Numbered from the stretch's first letter, positions 47,007 through 59,865 are shown. The stretch: DNA of 64,000 nt from Taenia hydatigena (GCA_036345935.2 JADWOT020001132.1:165001-229000); one strand, 5' to 3'. Notes: generated by a model not told the origin, from the sequence alone. Translations and numbers: made by a program.

Positions 47007-50000
47007 GCTTTCAGCGTTGCGCTACTCAGCAGTGACTATAAGCAGCTTAAGGAATTATTTCATGAACGCCTGCTACCACAAGCTTGACGGTGTTTTGCCT
47101 CCTCGTGGCCATTGTCTTTTGCATTCTTAGTAACTTCACCCTCTTTTCCTTCATAATTTTATTACTTCCTGATGGGTGCGTAATGTGCGCTAATTCACAT
47201 GCGACAGGCAATAGTTGCTCTTCTTTGTTCCATTTCTCATAGGCATGGGTGGCAACCAACCAACTGGTAAAACTCATTAATCTAGGCAGGAGAGCTGCTG
47301 ACTTTCTTGCAAGAAAGGACTATGAATGTCCGATAACGCGATAATCTACAACCGAATATCCATGATAAGTAACAAAGGGCAAAAGAATAATCTGGCTCGG
47401 TCCATGTCAGCCGACTTTGCCGCAGCAATATCCACTTCTTAAATGAGCGCTTATAATGTCTAAACTAAACGCTTTTATGAGCGTTGATCTCCGTGGTTTG
47501 TAAAGTAAACAAAAGTTTGCTGCTTAAGCTCTGATCTGCTTTAGTAGACGCAGAAGTTTATTTTGAACACCTCTAAACCTTCAGCGTTACAAACGCTAGA
47601 CAGCGTGTGCTGTTCAGCTTTGGATAAAGAAACGCAGCAGCGCTTCTCGAGCCACTCGATCAGATCTATCATCTTAAAATGTAGGGGAAAGACGGTATCG
47701 ACGAAATTCTAAATCCAGTTGCTACATAAACTAAGCACCCATTTGAGTGTCAGCGTCATTCCAACATCACTGAAACACCGTATAAGCGGGTGCAGAAAAT
47801 GATACACAAGCTATGCGCATGACAAAAATGTTGATAACTATGTCACAATTCATCCCACCAAAAGTGGGGTGAGTGTGCGCTCTATGCTAATTGCGAATAA
47901 ATAATTATCAGGACCTTTGCATGAGTGCCGTTTTAAATGATCAACGCAACAATTTGGTTATTCGAATAGGTGTTAATTTCCTTAGTTGCGATTGACATTA
48001 TCACGATTTTGGCATGACTTCAAGTACGTAAATTCGTGGTCTTTAATAAACTAGCCAGGACTTTTCTCGAGTTATTATCGTGCCTTGTGTTCCTACAACG
48101 CTCTTTCAAAAACTGATTTTGCATGCTTCTTCCTAACAATGACTGCTCAGCATTTAAATTTCCAGCAGCAGCACTCAACATTGGATACTCAGAGACAAAA
48201 TACATTAAAACAAATACAAAGTAAAACGGGAAGGTTGATTACCATGCCTAAGCAGGTGGATGTGTAAGCATTGATGTGGCTGCTAAAGTGAATCCTTATT
48301 ATTATTATTAATTATCCACTAGTTTTATTGATTCCAGAAATGAAGTAATAACTTCTTGCAATGATATCGGCACTCAAATTTGTCCTATCAAATCATGCAC
48401 ATGTTTTGTCGGAAGAAATTCGTGTCAGTTTTAATGAGAAAAATGCAAAATACTTAGGCTTTAATCTCTTTCGCACATTTTGTAGTGTTTTTTATGGTCT
48501 TTAGACAAAATGTGAAAATTGCGACCTTATTCTTCAGCACCAGAACTTTTATCAAAATTGTTGATATTGTATGAATAGATGGTTGCCACATTAAAGATGC
48601 ATGTATAAATAAATGCAAAGTATAAGGCAACGTTCAACAAAGTGCCCCAAGGACGAGTCTGCATTCGCAAAGCACTAAAATGTGCAAATAAAGATTATGA
48701 TTGTTTAACTTCTTCCAGTTCGACGGCTTCTGCAGCCATGCCATTTTCGTCTTTACAACAAATTGTTCGTTGATATTAGAATAGGCAAGGCGACAATAAC
48801 TCCTACTCTATTGTGGGAACCCTAACCTTGCTCCAGATAAAGGCTTAAAGTTGGCGTGATCGCTTATTTTGATAACGCATGCTTTCTATTTCGACCCTGC
48901 GACTTCCCACCACAATCGGAATTTTTCTCAGCAACGTTCCTTTAAAGGTAATAAGGCGTGGAATGAAATAAGGCAACTTCTCATTTACTCAGTGAACTCG
49001 AAATGAAATCAAAATAGAGCACTTACGTTAGTTCTCACCATCATACATTATGGTGCCCCATATTTGGCCAAAATGAAGAGGCGCAGAACTGAATGTATCC
49101 CAATACTAACTCACAACTTAAGGTAATCCTTTTCTCTCGACAATGGACACGGTACCACCATAGACCCTGCAACACGTTCCACTGATGGGGTTCCACACTG
49201 ACCAATAGGAGAGAATTTAATCGCGATGACGCGCGACATGACCACCAATGCTTTTCAACATCGGCCGCTACATGACACATTACTATGTGCTATCATCTCC
49301 CCACTCTAATTCATTATAGCAGCTTGTGCCTTCCTTTTTACAATCTTCCTTTTTAGAATTTAAGGCACGTCTATGGGCCGAGGCATAAAGAAAAGGGTAA
49401 GGCTAAGGAGCGCTGACGCAAGTGGGAGCTTGACCTATGGCTAGTTCTATGTCTAAGTCAAGAGATAACAGCGAATTCGTACTGCCAGTGACGGTTGTCA
49501 TTATTTGCTAAGGCGTACACATTCATGGGTGATTTTTATCTATTTAACTGGCAGCAATTCCTTAGCGCAGGCTCTGAATGCAACTCTTTTTGTGCAATGC
49601 ACTAATCAAGGATTCGTGATGCAACACAATGACAGATATTCCTGCAAATCTGTGCATTTAAAACCACTTATTTCTTTTAAGAATGAGTTGCTAGTCCATT
49701 TTAATTTAACTGAAGAGAGTAACATTCGAAAAATCAAAGTGATAGCGTGCATTATTCAATCCTTATTAAAGAGCGGACCATAACCTAGGCAAAACTAAGA
49801 GAGATGTCATTTCCTTTGACGTGGAAACCAGGGCAACCAAGTTGCAGGAACAGGCTACCGTCTTTTGTCCTTCTACTCGTGTCTGCTTTTATCACTCATC
49901 TATATAATCATAATACCTATCGCTCGGTCATTTATTGCCCTTAGATAGTGTTAATAGCGGTACTCATTATTTCATCCAGGCCATTGCATGCAATCACATT

Positions 50001-50599
50001 TCGTGTTTATGGTAGAGATCTATACGTACAATCTGGACTAAAATATTAACAAGTGCATGTCTGCCTGCCTAAAATTAAAGTGGCTGTTTGTATCCCTTAT
50101 TGCGTGCATAGGAGAACGGGTGCTGTTGGTGTATCGCATATTAATCATTGCTTACTGCAATGGGATAGGTTACTAAAGGTATCAATGGATTCTATAGTAC
50201 TGACTCAATTAAGTAGTGCTGTTGACGACCTTACCCATCCAGCAAAATAAACGACAGGCTCCAGCTGGCAGTCAACAACATTTTGGTTTACATTCTATCT
50301 AAAAGCTTAGTAAATTGCGCCCTGTTATTCCAGTCACAACTAGTCCACTACCTTCGCATTTCCTATAACACTAAGCTAAACTGCATTACATCCTAGTATG
50401 TTGCCCCAATTCATAGTCGTATTTACTCTCTTCAATCTCCTAGCAAATGGGATCGACATGCTATTGAGACTCAGTTAAAGAAGACGCACAAAAACCTTAA
50501 TTTGGTAGCGTTAGTTGAATAGTTAGCAGCTAGTCGAAAGAAGGGTACTTTCTGTAAAGCCTATTCCGAACAAATCTGCAACGTGGACCTAGGAATCCA
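47007..50599. other. No firm gene; two weak exon candidates
   Basis: Weak plus-strand candidates: 48151-48255 (acceptor with a C/T-rich lead, ending CTCAG; Gln-rich; donor CAG/GTGGAT) and 49513-49783 (protein-like frame, NATLFVQCTNQGFVMQHNDR). Neither connects to another exon. An (ATT)n microsatellite lies at about 48298-48310. Confidence 0.25.
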
Positions 50600-51065
50600 C
50601 ACGTAAAATAGTATGGGATATTGTAAGATAGTATGAAGTGGAACAAGTTACATTAGCCTAGTCCATAGTGCTGTAATTTAACGTTACACAGCGTTGAGAA
50701 GGTTAGGCGGAAAGGAAAGAAGAGGGAACCCGGCGCTTCGCCCATCTAGTTTGCTGTTGATGTGTTACGCATTAAGCCTTTCTATCACTATGCATTAACT
50801 GGCCACTGCTTTACTGCCTGTTTTCGTAAACAAACGCGCAAAACTCATTAAAATACACCACTAATTTTCATATGATTGTACTAAGCCTTGACCGTCAGGA
50901 CTGAAAGTATTGCCACGCCTATTATTAATGGCCTCAGGCACGCTTTCCTCCTTACTCAGCATTTGTTATCCGCCCGCACAACCGATCACCTGCTCCTGCA
51001 AATGATCGCCTGATGTCCCACTCACTGCTACCGCTTCTCTCCCTATGACCATCATGAATGCTGGC
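50600..51065 (+). repeat. Diverged dispersed repeat, copy 2
   Basis: Same-orientation partner of 13661-14130; matching blocks are listed there. The right end is marked by CTCTCCCTATGACCATCATG. No terminal repeats or coding remnant recognised. Confidence 0.4.
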
Positions 51066-51806
51066 GAGAAGACGCGACACATAAGAGCGAAGACTTTAGC
51101 ACACCAACTGCGGAAAGTTGGGAGGGCGAAGAGTAAAGGAGGAGAGAAGAGCAATGAGGGTGCACTAGAAGTAGGCCAGCGAGTGTCTAACATTAAACTA
51201 GCAATCCACGTGTCTGCAGCATACGCAGTTAAGTGCTCGCTCACGCAATTTCTTCAGAATTTCGCAATTAACTTACGCTGTTTCTCTACACAGGGTTGCA
51301 GCCATCGCTTACGTAATAAGTAAATATAAATGCTGTTTATAACGTGTTTTGGGAAGTCGTTCAAAACAGAGCCGTCTAACCCAATCCCTTTCCCCATCAA
51401 ACCTTCAGCTACTTTGGCCATAAAGCCACTAGGGGTCTAGGTGTTGCGTCTGAAGGCACAGAACACTTCCACGGCTTTCTCTCTTTTACGCACATGGCAA
51501 GTCCCCTCGTAGATGAGTTAGTTTGTCTAAGACATTTGAAAAACCAGAATGCAATTTCAACAGATTCAAAGAAGAAGGCAGGAAATCATTAAAGGACTTA
51601 TTTTACGAGAACGAAAGTACAGTTGGTTGACTACACTCATCACAGTCTACAAGCATAATGCAAGAAGGCAAAATAATTAATGGGCTAGCACACTCTTATG
51701 AGGAAATTTTCCCAATTTAACTCAACCTTAAGTGGCTGCGACAAAACTATGTATAATGGTGTATTATTGAGTTTTCAGTGAAAACTGTTGATTATATTTT
51801 CTCTGG

Positions 51807-51836
51807 CATCATCATCATCATCATCATCATCATCAT
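51807..51836 (+). repeat. (CAT)10 microsatellite
   Basis: Ten perfect CAT units; a likely length-polymorphic marker. Confidence 0.95.
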
Positions 51837-54137
51837 AGTTCCCTGCCTATTAATGCATGAGCTAACCTGTCCTGATTGTAACAAAGCGCATCGGTTTCGG
51901 GTGAATGTTGTCGCAACAACTTACATTATTCAAGTAGATTAGTTCCGGCTAATACAATGTAATGAGTGTAAGGCAATTTTTAGGTCCTAAGATAAATAAA
52001 TTTTAAATACCTTAGCATCATTTAACTAAGCCAAAGATTTCAGCACCGGCTTGTTCCATGCTTGAACAACAAAAAGAAATGAGTGCACGGAAACTTTTAC
52101 TTTGTAGCATAAACTTACTCTTTAGTACCAGACTGATGGTCGCTATTATAGTTGCCAGTATATTACCTTTACTTCTGATATATTAGATACAAAAATTTTT
52201 GCCTTGCCTTCACCCTAGGAATTTACATCACATTTATGCATTTGCACATGAAAGTGTTTCAGCTTTGGGGTCGAGTTCACCCTAGTGTGTCCCTTAGATG
52301 TGAACGCTGGGACATCCTACTTGATTTCAGCGAAAATATTTACTTCTCCATTCACTTTGAAGGGGCACGTTAGCGTCCCATTGAAATCAATCAACCATCC
52401 AAGAGCGCATTTGTCCCACGAAACCACTGTAGCTTATCAAATTAGCAGCATATAATTTTGGTGCTAGCTTATCCTGCGGCAATGCAGACACGAGCATGAG
52501 GGCCAAGTGCTAAGTCAGTTATGGGCTGAGTTCTTGTAAGCCCTGCCCATCGTTCCTGTAATATTTTACTTTCTCTTGGCTTTTATCAGCCATCGTCATC
52601 AAAAGCGCTATTCAATTTTATGTAACTAGCTTTAGCTGGTCTGCTATTGGTGGCTAGTATCGTGGCGCGTGCTTGGGATAAGCAAATTAGGCATTAGGTA
52701 GCACTTTCAGCGATACTGCGATTGGATAACACATGTGCTCATGCAACTGATGAAATGTGAGGACATAATTTGGAAATTGAGCAAAATCTTGTAAAAGCAC
52801 AAAATAATTTTTGTTAGTGATGAGCTTTATCCGGGAGAGCAAGCTCTGTTTCGTCATAACATGTACCACTAAAGGGGCATTCATACGGTGAAAGTTACTA
52901 TGTGTGCTCACTTTGTTGCTTAAATAGTCAAAACTACACTAGTACGGCTTCATCAGCCTTCAATTTTGCTTTGAACGTTTACTAAAAGGGTCATGAGAGA
53001 GAGTCAGCTACCACGTGATGCGCTTTGAAGGGATGCTCGACTACGATACTTATTGATTGGTATGAATGGTAAATAACTTACTTGAGATCAAAAATACGAG
53101 CTAGGCCTGTTTGTGACCTGGATTGTCACCTAAAATACACCTGGTCCCTGTATTAAATGAGCCGGACCTTATCAAAATCTAATTAGGTATGCGACTGAAA
53201 TGCACCCACGCATCTCCACTTCATGTTTGTCTACCCATGCCAATCAACCAAGGCGCTTGTCTTTCATTAAACATCCGAGTGACGACCTTGATAGGCGTCA
53301 GGATTCGCAATTATAGTCCCTTAGTTTATTTAAATCTCCAAATTACACATTGGCGTGAAATTAGAAGCAGTTGCAAGTTGTGACCAAGAGAATTGCACAT
53401 CGCCACCTTAATAAGTTGGCCTACATGCTCGGATATCATGGACAGACAAAATCCTGTACTGCTTGGTGCAGCATCTTGAGGCAGTAGTACTAATGATTCG
53501 TTCCTCATGAACTGTGCAACGAAACGCAAAATCACCGAATGCACCAACCAGAAGGCATTAAGGAACTGGATTTGGATGCCTACTTCCTTATATTCCTAAA
53601 ATTTGAGTGAACGTTTTTAACAAGGATGAAATCCGCTCAATCACCAATTGGTGAGTAAGGTTTCTGCGTTGTACTTGCGGTCTACCTTGCGAAGTCAGTT
53701 AGTCGTATGTGAGTTGCACACATGTTAAAGAGGCAATTGCAATTTTGTTATCATGCTTCTCTGATTTCATCCGTAAGCAGTGGTTACTATCTGCATGATT
53801 TTGCGACATTTTCGTACTAAGGCATGAAAATGCGCATTTCCTTAGCAGAAACCAGCTTCGAGGGAATGCCAGCACCCGGGACTTGTAGATGTTATCCACT
53901 GTTGTTCTTGAGCATTCAGCTTTCAATTGTGTTGGGAGATAAATATCAGGGTTTCCTCGTTAAGTACAGAGCCGTGAACCACGAAGTAGACTAGGGCTAT
54001 TTTGTTAAATGCTAAAACAACTCTTCTGACCTTCACTTTTGCACTTTGTGTGTTTGACTCTGTGCGGTAAGACTTATAGCAGTTGGGTTATGCAATTTTC
54101 CCCCTTTTAATGTCTAATGGCAGATTAGACATAAACG

Positions 54138-54160
54138 TGCACTTTTTCTTTTTTCTTAAG
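54138..54160 (+). promoter_or_regulatory. Strong 3' splice site before the first coding exon
   Basis: T-rich run ending TTTTTTCTTAAG, 34 bases upstream of the ATG of the next gene. It is either the acceptor of a 5' UTR intron or a trans-splicing (spliced-leader) acceptor, the latter common in flatworms; the sequence alone cannot tell. Confidence 0.5.
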
Positions 54161-54194
54161 CAATAAAAACTAAGGCATTTCGGAACGTTAACTG

Positions 54195-54761
54195 ATGGCA
54201 AAGTAAGTTTATGCTGAGCCTGTTTAACTGTGTTGGCACAGGAAGCACGGAAGGTCGAAGTCTGCAGATATAAGGACAGATGTGTGTGAAGAGGTCCAAT
54301 GCGCTTCCACATCTTTCAAAGAATCCCCTAAACCTTGCTTGATTTTTGAAATCCCTCGGGATGCAATGAGAGGAATTAGCATTTCTCGCAGGGTGTTTTC
54401 TTCTAAACAAGAGGTTTCGCAGATTAAAGTGGGCCAAAATAAACTGAAGCAGAGCCGGAAGGACGAAGCGGTGATTGGATTTAAGGAGGTCAGCTTACAG
54501 AATCTGTTCAACAGAATGTCAGCTGACTTGGAGAAGATAAATGGTGATCTAGACGAGAAGGATGAATTGCTTGCCTTGTGCGGCTTAGTGAGGCCAGAAA
54601 TAAGAAGGGCTTTGCAGAGAAGCATGAGAGAACTGGCGCATTCTCAACAGACGGAAGGCGAAGAAGCATCAGGACGCCTTCAAAAGAGGCGTCGGACGGA
54701 AATGCCGCAGAAAGTGACAGATGAGCGCAATGAAGACGCTGCATCGCCTGCAAAGAATTAG
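54195..54761 (+). CDS. Two-exon gene, 175-residue basic, probably nuclear protein, unknown
   Basis: Join of 54195-54202 and 54242-54761. The ATG lies in a short first exon (MAKKHGRSKS spans the junction) that ends at a consensus donor GTAAGT. The intron is only 39 bases (54203-54241), ends TGTTGGCACAG, and restores the frame exactly. The protein is hydrophilic and basic at its start. A mixed middle (KPCLIFEIPRDAMRGISISR) leads to a helical, coiled-coil-like stretch at about 86-138 (NLFNRMSADLEKINGDLDEK, then PEIRRALQRSMRELAHSQ) and a basic cluster GRLQKRRR at 147-154 that could be a nuclear localisation signal. There is no signal peptide or membrane segment. A strong acceptor precedes the ATG. 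Composition, splice sites and phase agree, making this one of the firmest models here. Family not recognised. The opposite-strand frames in this interval are shadows. Confidence 0.6.
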
Positions 54762-55529
54762 CTCCTAACGCCTTATTGGCTTAAACCTTTTTACTAATTT
54801 ACACTCAACATTGCAACCGCATACATAATCTCGCTTCGCTGCCTATTTTTTGTTTTTGCAAAATCGTTTGAGGAGCGTCAAGATTGTGTGGCGCTGGTGT
54901 TTCTTGCGTGCCTCTCCTTATATTTTCGCAAAATTCAAGTGATACCTTAACTGTAATATTACAAAGTCCTCAGGTGCTGAACATTAAGCGCTTGCAACTT
55001 ATGTTTGAAATGCTGCAAGAGTGCTTAATGTGATTAGCACTTCGAAACAAAGTCCTTGCAATCACTTTAGTTCGTTGATGCAAAACTTAGTTCTGTAGTA
55101 TAGCATTAATATAAGAGGTGATCAGAGACTTCTGTGTTGCCGAATAACCATTAATTGTGCAAATTCTATCCTTTTAACGGTATTTTCCAAAGGATAAGGC
55201 AAAATCACGCCTAAAAGTGCATTATGTTTGTGTTGCCCAGTACTGATTTGAAAATATTGGCTAAAAAGCATACATGAAAAGGGCTGCGGTGGGAAAAGAG
55301 AGATGTAAAAGAGGCGAATGCAGTGGATCAAGTAGACTTGAATTAACGCGATCAGGTTTTTAAGTACACCATTCCTGAAAAGGCTACGGCACAGCGATGC
55401 GCGCAAAATCCCGTCCCCAACCCGACTTAAAAGCAACGATAGGCTAGCTTGCAATTATGGGTCCTTTGACAATGAAGCATGTCGGTGTGCCATATTTGAC
55501 CGCTTTAATTCAGTAAAATACTGCGACCC
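54762..55529. other. Intergenic, likely 3' region of the upstream gene
   Basis: AT-rich; no clear AATAAA close to the stop codon. No exon seen. Confidence 0.4.
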
Positions 55530-56038
55530 ATGCCTATGGTGAATATAAACAAGCTACGTAACAATAGAGCAGGCAAGCCTTTCACTTATGTGTTAAAAGT
55601 GGCAACCGTGAACGTCGGAGCATCCTATTTTCTCCACGGAGTAACCGACTTCAATAAAATTGCTAGAGATGGAAGAAAAGAATTAGGAAGAATTTGGGAA
55701 ATAAGTGGGGACCAGCAAGAGGCGCTACACGGTCAGCTTGGTAACCCTTGATGAGGCGAAATATCGGTTCTCCACTGAAAATCAGGTTTCTGACTTCAAT
55801 TCAGGGTGATAAAAGAATAACCCTGAACTAAAAGGTTTGCTTTATCAATGCAATGGGACGTGTTCACTGCAGGGGCAGTGTAAACATTTCAGCTAATTTT
55901 ATGCAGCTCTCACGCAAGATTATGCACGATTTGATTTTGTCGATTAGAGCTTATTTAGGAAGGCTTGAGAAATTGCATGACTTCGCTGCCACTGTAAAAT
56001 TATTGCGTAGACATCAACGAAAGCACTTGCTTGTGTGA
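55530..56038 (+). CDS. Two-exon gene, 118 residues, helical basic protein, unknown
   Basis: Join of 55530-55740 and 55893-56038; 357 bp, ATG to TGA. Exon 1 reads MPMVNINKLRNNRAGKPFTY, GASYFLHGVTDFNKIARDGR, IWEISGDQQEALHGQL and ends in phase 1 before GTAACC. The 152-base intron ends in GTAAACATTTCAG and the phase is kept. Exon 2 reads NFMQLSRKIMHDLILSIRAY, LEKLHDFAATVKLL and ends in the basic RRHQRKHLLV. The second half would form amphipathic helices. There is no signal peptide. It lies 0.77 kb downstream of the 54.2-kb gene on the same strand. The ATG is the first in the exon, but the exon could extend upstream if an acceptor was missed. No family recognised. Confidence 0.5.
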
Positions 56039-56962
56039 AAGCATGCTTAAACTTGTCAACCTAGTGCCTAAGTGGCTGACTTTATGCCATCCAATCGACG
56101 CGTGTATTGTGCCTTCACGCAAAGGCTCTACAGTTTTGATCCTTGAATAGAAGTAATGATTAACATGGGAAGAGCTGCCTGTGTTCCCTCCAAGACACCT
56201 AACAGGGCCGGTTTATCAGTGTTGAGGTGTTGATAGTAAATGCACCTGTAGCTAAGGCAGTTCTGGTGCCAGTGACAGCTAAATCCCAACTGACACAATA
56301 GCGCAGATAAGTCCAACAAAAGAGACGACCCGCAATGAGACGTCAGTGAATGCGCCAATGTGTCGAATTTCGAGCGATCTTGAACACAGTATTACCCACG
56401 GCGAAGCTGGCCCGGGAAGATTAGCCAAACAATTCAGCAGGGTAGGTGGGTTACGTAGGGTTGGGTATTTAACTTTAATTTGTGTGTCGCCTTTTTGTCT
56501 GCTTTTATTCCGCTATCGAAGCCATCATTTTGGTTAATAGCTAAGGAAAGTTCTATGCAAACTAGAGCTTTGGAGATTATAAATAATAAGGGTTTATTTT
56601 TGTGAGTTTCGCATATAAAGGTAGGCAAATGCAATTAAAAAGGTCTGAAAAAGCCTGCCTGTTTTCAAAAACCTTTTTATCACGATAAGCGCCCTTGAAC
56701 GATTTCTTTTACAATTGTTGTGAGAGTCAGGAAGTACTTGCTCTCTTTTTAGATGCATTGCATTTTAACCAATTACTTAGTGATTATAATGATTCTTGCG
56801 CGATGAGAATAGGATCACCGCGTTAAAAATGGTCACTGAAAAATGTAATATTGTGTAAACTCTTCCTGAGAGTCTCATTACCACGCCATAAAAGCTGATT
56901 CCTGCATTTCCCGTCATGTCGTACTCTTCTAATCACTTGGTCAGCGCTGGTCGATTAGTAGC
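56039..56962. other. No firm gene
   Basis: A possible plus-strand exon at 56347-56444 (CAG acceptor; NAPMCRISSDLEHSITHGEA; donor GTAGGT) overlaps an open minus-strand frame; unresolved. Confidence 0.25.
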
Positions 56963-57095
56963 TGTAGCGTCCTGAGGCTCCCTAGAAGGCAAAAAAGGCA
57001 GATTGCTAGGATAGAATCTTGACATACTTAACATGCAGAGGGAAATAAGCTGCTGGTATGGCCTGGAGGCCAGTCTACGCAGCCAGGGCAGGCAG
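56963..57095 (-). mobile_element. Partial LTR of the TRIM family, inverted
   Basis: Begins TGTAGCGTCCTGAGGCTCCC and runs through GCAGAGGGAAATAAGCTGCT, GGCCTGGAGGCCAGTC and CGCAGCCAGGGCA, the reverse complement of the LTR at 5.27 kb. Similarity fades at about 57095, so the last third (the TGTAGTACT end of the LTR) is missing. Confidence 0.75.
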
Positions 57096-57374
57096 TTCAC
57101 AAAAAGTGTATTACGGTAACATCTGAACTGGTTCACTTCACACTTATCGGTCAATTGTATTGCGCGGACTACACTGACTGCTTTCTTCTGCACGAAGCGT
57201 CATCTAGGTAGTATCAATATTAATACGTTCGTGATCAACATTGCATTTAAGCAGTCTGCAATTTGAAATTTTGAGTAGAGTATGAAATGGCGGCCTAAAA
57301 GTAAGATATCAGTTCAAATATATTTTACAATAATCTTAACCTTGTTGAATAGAAATTGTCGACTTGACATCCAG

Positions 57375-57648
57375 GTCATTAAGTAAACTTGGACGATCGT
57401 ATTGTCGACGCTTCTGCATTAGAAAATGTAGCGGAATTCGTGTCCACATCTCTATGGTTATCGAATACAAAGCAGGACATCACTTGAAGAACACGCATAT
57501 TCAGTACCCAGATGCGAAAAAAAACGCGAGAAATTGTCTCATCAATAAACACTACAGCTGTGTGTACAAATGCACCCGCGATCAACTTTTTCGTCATGTT
57601 ATTTCACATGCAGAGATTGTGCAAACAAGTGCCTGGAGTGCGTTATAG
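57375..57648 (+). CDS. Candidate last exon, unknown
   Basis: Follows a CAG acceptor (GACTTGACATCCAG), open to TAG for about 90 codons: SLSKLGRSYCRRFCIRKCSG, NTHIQYPDAKKNARNCLINK, RDQLFRHVISHAEIVQ. Basic and Cys-containing. The opposite strand is also open. No other exon or family linked. Confidence 0.27.
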
Positions 57649-59436
57649 CATTGCTAAATGAGCAATAACGTGAGTGATGCGTGCAGTGAGGCAAGAGAGA
57701 TCCAATACTAGATTTGAAAGGAGAGTGGTGTTTGAATAGGATGAATAAAAGACGTTGTCGCAACATCGCTCTAAAGGCGTACATGCTTGAAAATGTTAAC
57801 GAATAAAAATTTTAACTAAATATGGGTACGCATATAATTTCAAGTAAATTCTCGCGCAAGAAATCTATATGACCTTATTTGTTTGGTCATGTATGTGAAA
57901 GAGAAGCAAGTTTTAAATTATCACATTTTCCCAGCGTTTTCAAGGCCATTAGCGGTATTCGCTTTCCTCCACTTTGATTTGGTGGATCCTTTGCTGCATT
58001 TAGACGCCATTATTTTGGTAAAAGCAGGCTCCATATTTAGAACAGTAAAAAAATCCAAATTACTAGGCATTATTTGGTAGAAGCAATATTCCTGGTCCTG
58101 AATATCGTAAGAAGGTGACTTGAGCATGAGTTGCCAACCATGAGCTATTTAACAAGTAATTCGGAATCAGAACTTTATCATTGCCACCACTTTGCATGCA
58201 ACTCAGGTAAGAATATTTGTATTTTGTGGTTTCTTATCATCGCTTCCGCGTACCAATTAACAATAGCTGTTCACTGGACAATTCGGATCTACACTTATTC
58301 CCTATAATTTTTTAATGAATGGTAAGGTTCGCTTTACACGAATGGCTATAATAGCCACATCCATAAACCGCATTTAGCGCAATGGTCAATTTAGGTTATC
58401 CAACAGCTACAGGGTTGCAGACCTAAGCTTTTAAGGCGAGGTGAAAAAAAGTTTAGCCACAAAACTGCTCACCCTGTTCCACTACCCGAAAAGTGAGCTG
58501 AAAGCTAGTTGGTTTTGATGAGCAGTTTAGATTAATGCGCGTGTAAGGCCATACACATGTAACAGTGGCAAATTAGTTCTAGTGTTCTGCGGCTCATATT
58601 TTTTGTCTTGATCTGAAAAGGATTTTAGTAGGAATCAGGCTGTTAGCTTGCTGCGGTACCAGCATAACATTGACAAGCAAGACAGGCGTAAATATTAGAC
58701 TGTGCCATATTTTTCAATTTAATCAAGAACCAATTGTTTAATTAATTATGAAAATGTTTGTTTACTTCTGTGCCTGCATTGTGCAGTTATATTTTAAAAT
58801 TCATGGTAGGTTAAAATGATCAAAATGCGGTAAGTGTGATATTGATACAAAACTGAGATTTTACGAGGATATAGCCGCTATCCAGTTTCGTGGTTTTTAT
58901 TTGCATTTGTTCGAATTCGAACTAAGCCGTATCTTTCTTCTTTGACAGCGATAGTGAAACTTGGAACCTGGTAAATCTGATCAAAGAAAGCTAAAACCGC
59001 AAAATTATATAAAGCTGCGCTACATTCTACCTGTTTGGATCTAGAGTTGATCAGAATTTAAACATAGCAGCCTGTACCGTTTAGCGATTGCTTGCGGTAG
59101 TTTTCGCAATAACCGAATGATAACGGTGCCTAGATTGGCAGAGAGGATCGGCAATGTACAAATGTGCACTTAAACACTCTGATTCGCTTGTGACCAGCAT
59201 TAATCCAAATTGAAAATCAGTCGCGTGATGCATTTCATGGATACTTTTACTAAGGATATGAAGTAGCACTGTCTTTTTGTTCAAAGTTGATACTGTTACC
59301 TTTTCTAACTGCTAGTAATACTCACAGTTTAAAAAGCTTGCGATTTCGGTGTGCTCGGTGTGTAGGGGACCCATTCTGGCAAAATTACGTTGGCACAAAC
59401 ATGCAACCACTTCCTTACCTGTAATTCGATGAAGAA
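57649..59436. other. No firm gene
   Basis: A short plus-strand block at 57935-58017 lies between a good acceptor (CACATTTTCCCAG) and a GTAAAA donor, within a 65-codon open frame; otherwise nothing identified. Confidence 0.25.
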
Positions 59437-59865
59437 TGAATTAGTATTTTTAAGGCTCAGCAGCTCGAATTTACCGATTTTGTTTCCTTCCATAAGGGAA
59501 GGGGGGTGTTATGGTATTGCATCGAACATGGTAGGTGCGGTGGATGTGTATAATGCTTATTTAAAAAAAAACGGATCAAACTCTCAAGGTATATGCATAA
59601 GCTCTTTTTAATCACCTTTGATTCGGAAATATTCTATGTTGTGTTCAGCTGTCTGCTTTCTTCTGCAATTGCGTGTAGCTATCCTAGATCTGAAATCTGG
59701 CGTTGTGGATGCAGCTGGTGCGCAGGTTGTCAATTTGACATGAAGCACTGCAAGTGTGTATTTACAACGGGATACTCATCAAATTATTTAGCCACACGTA
59801 AAACTAATCTAACCTGCCAGATAGCTGGCTACCTACACAGTCAGAAACGCATTTGGAGAATGCAG
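59437..59865 (+). CDS. Candidate exon pair (59437-59588 and 59679-59865), frame broken by a one-base deletion in this copy
   Basis: The second exon follows a strong acceptor (TTTCTTCTGCAATTGCGTGTAG) and ends at a perfect donor CAG/GTAAGC. From the first exon (…CTCTCAAG/GTATATGC, phase 1, 90-base intron) it reads on as AILDLKSGVVDAAGAQVVN. Here a T is missing (CAATTTGACA, where copy 2 has CAATTTTGACA), which shifts the frame; copy 2 keeps it, giving FDMKHCKCVFTTGYSSNYLA. An alternative first-exon donor (CATG/GTAGGT at 59530) has the same phase and a different frame. The protein is not recognised. Good splice sites and the protein-like second exon support a real gene; the disruption is probably a sequencing or assembly error. 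Confidence 0.4.

Larger units (their letters stand above)
51066..54160. other. No gene seen apart from a microsatellite
   Basis: AT-rich with short unsupported frames. Confidence 0.35.
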
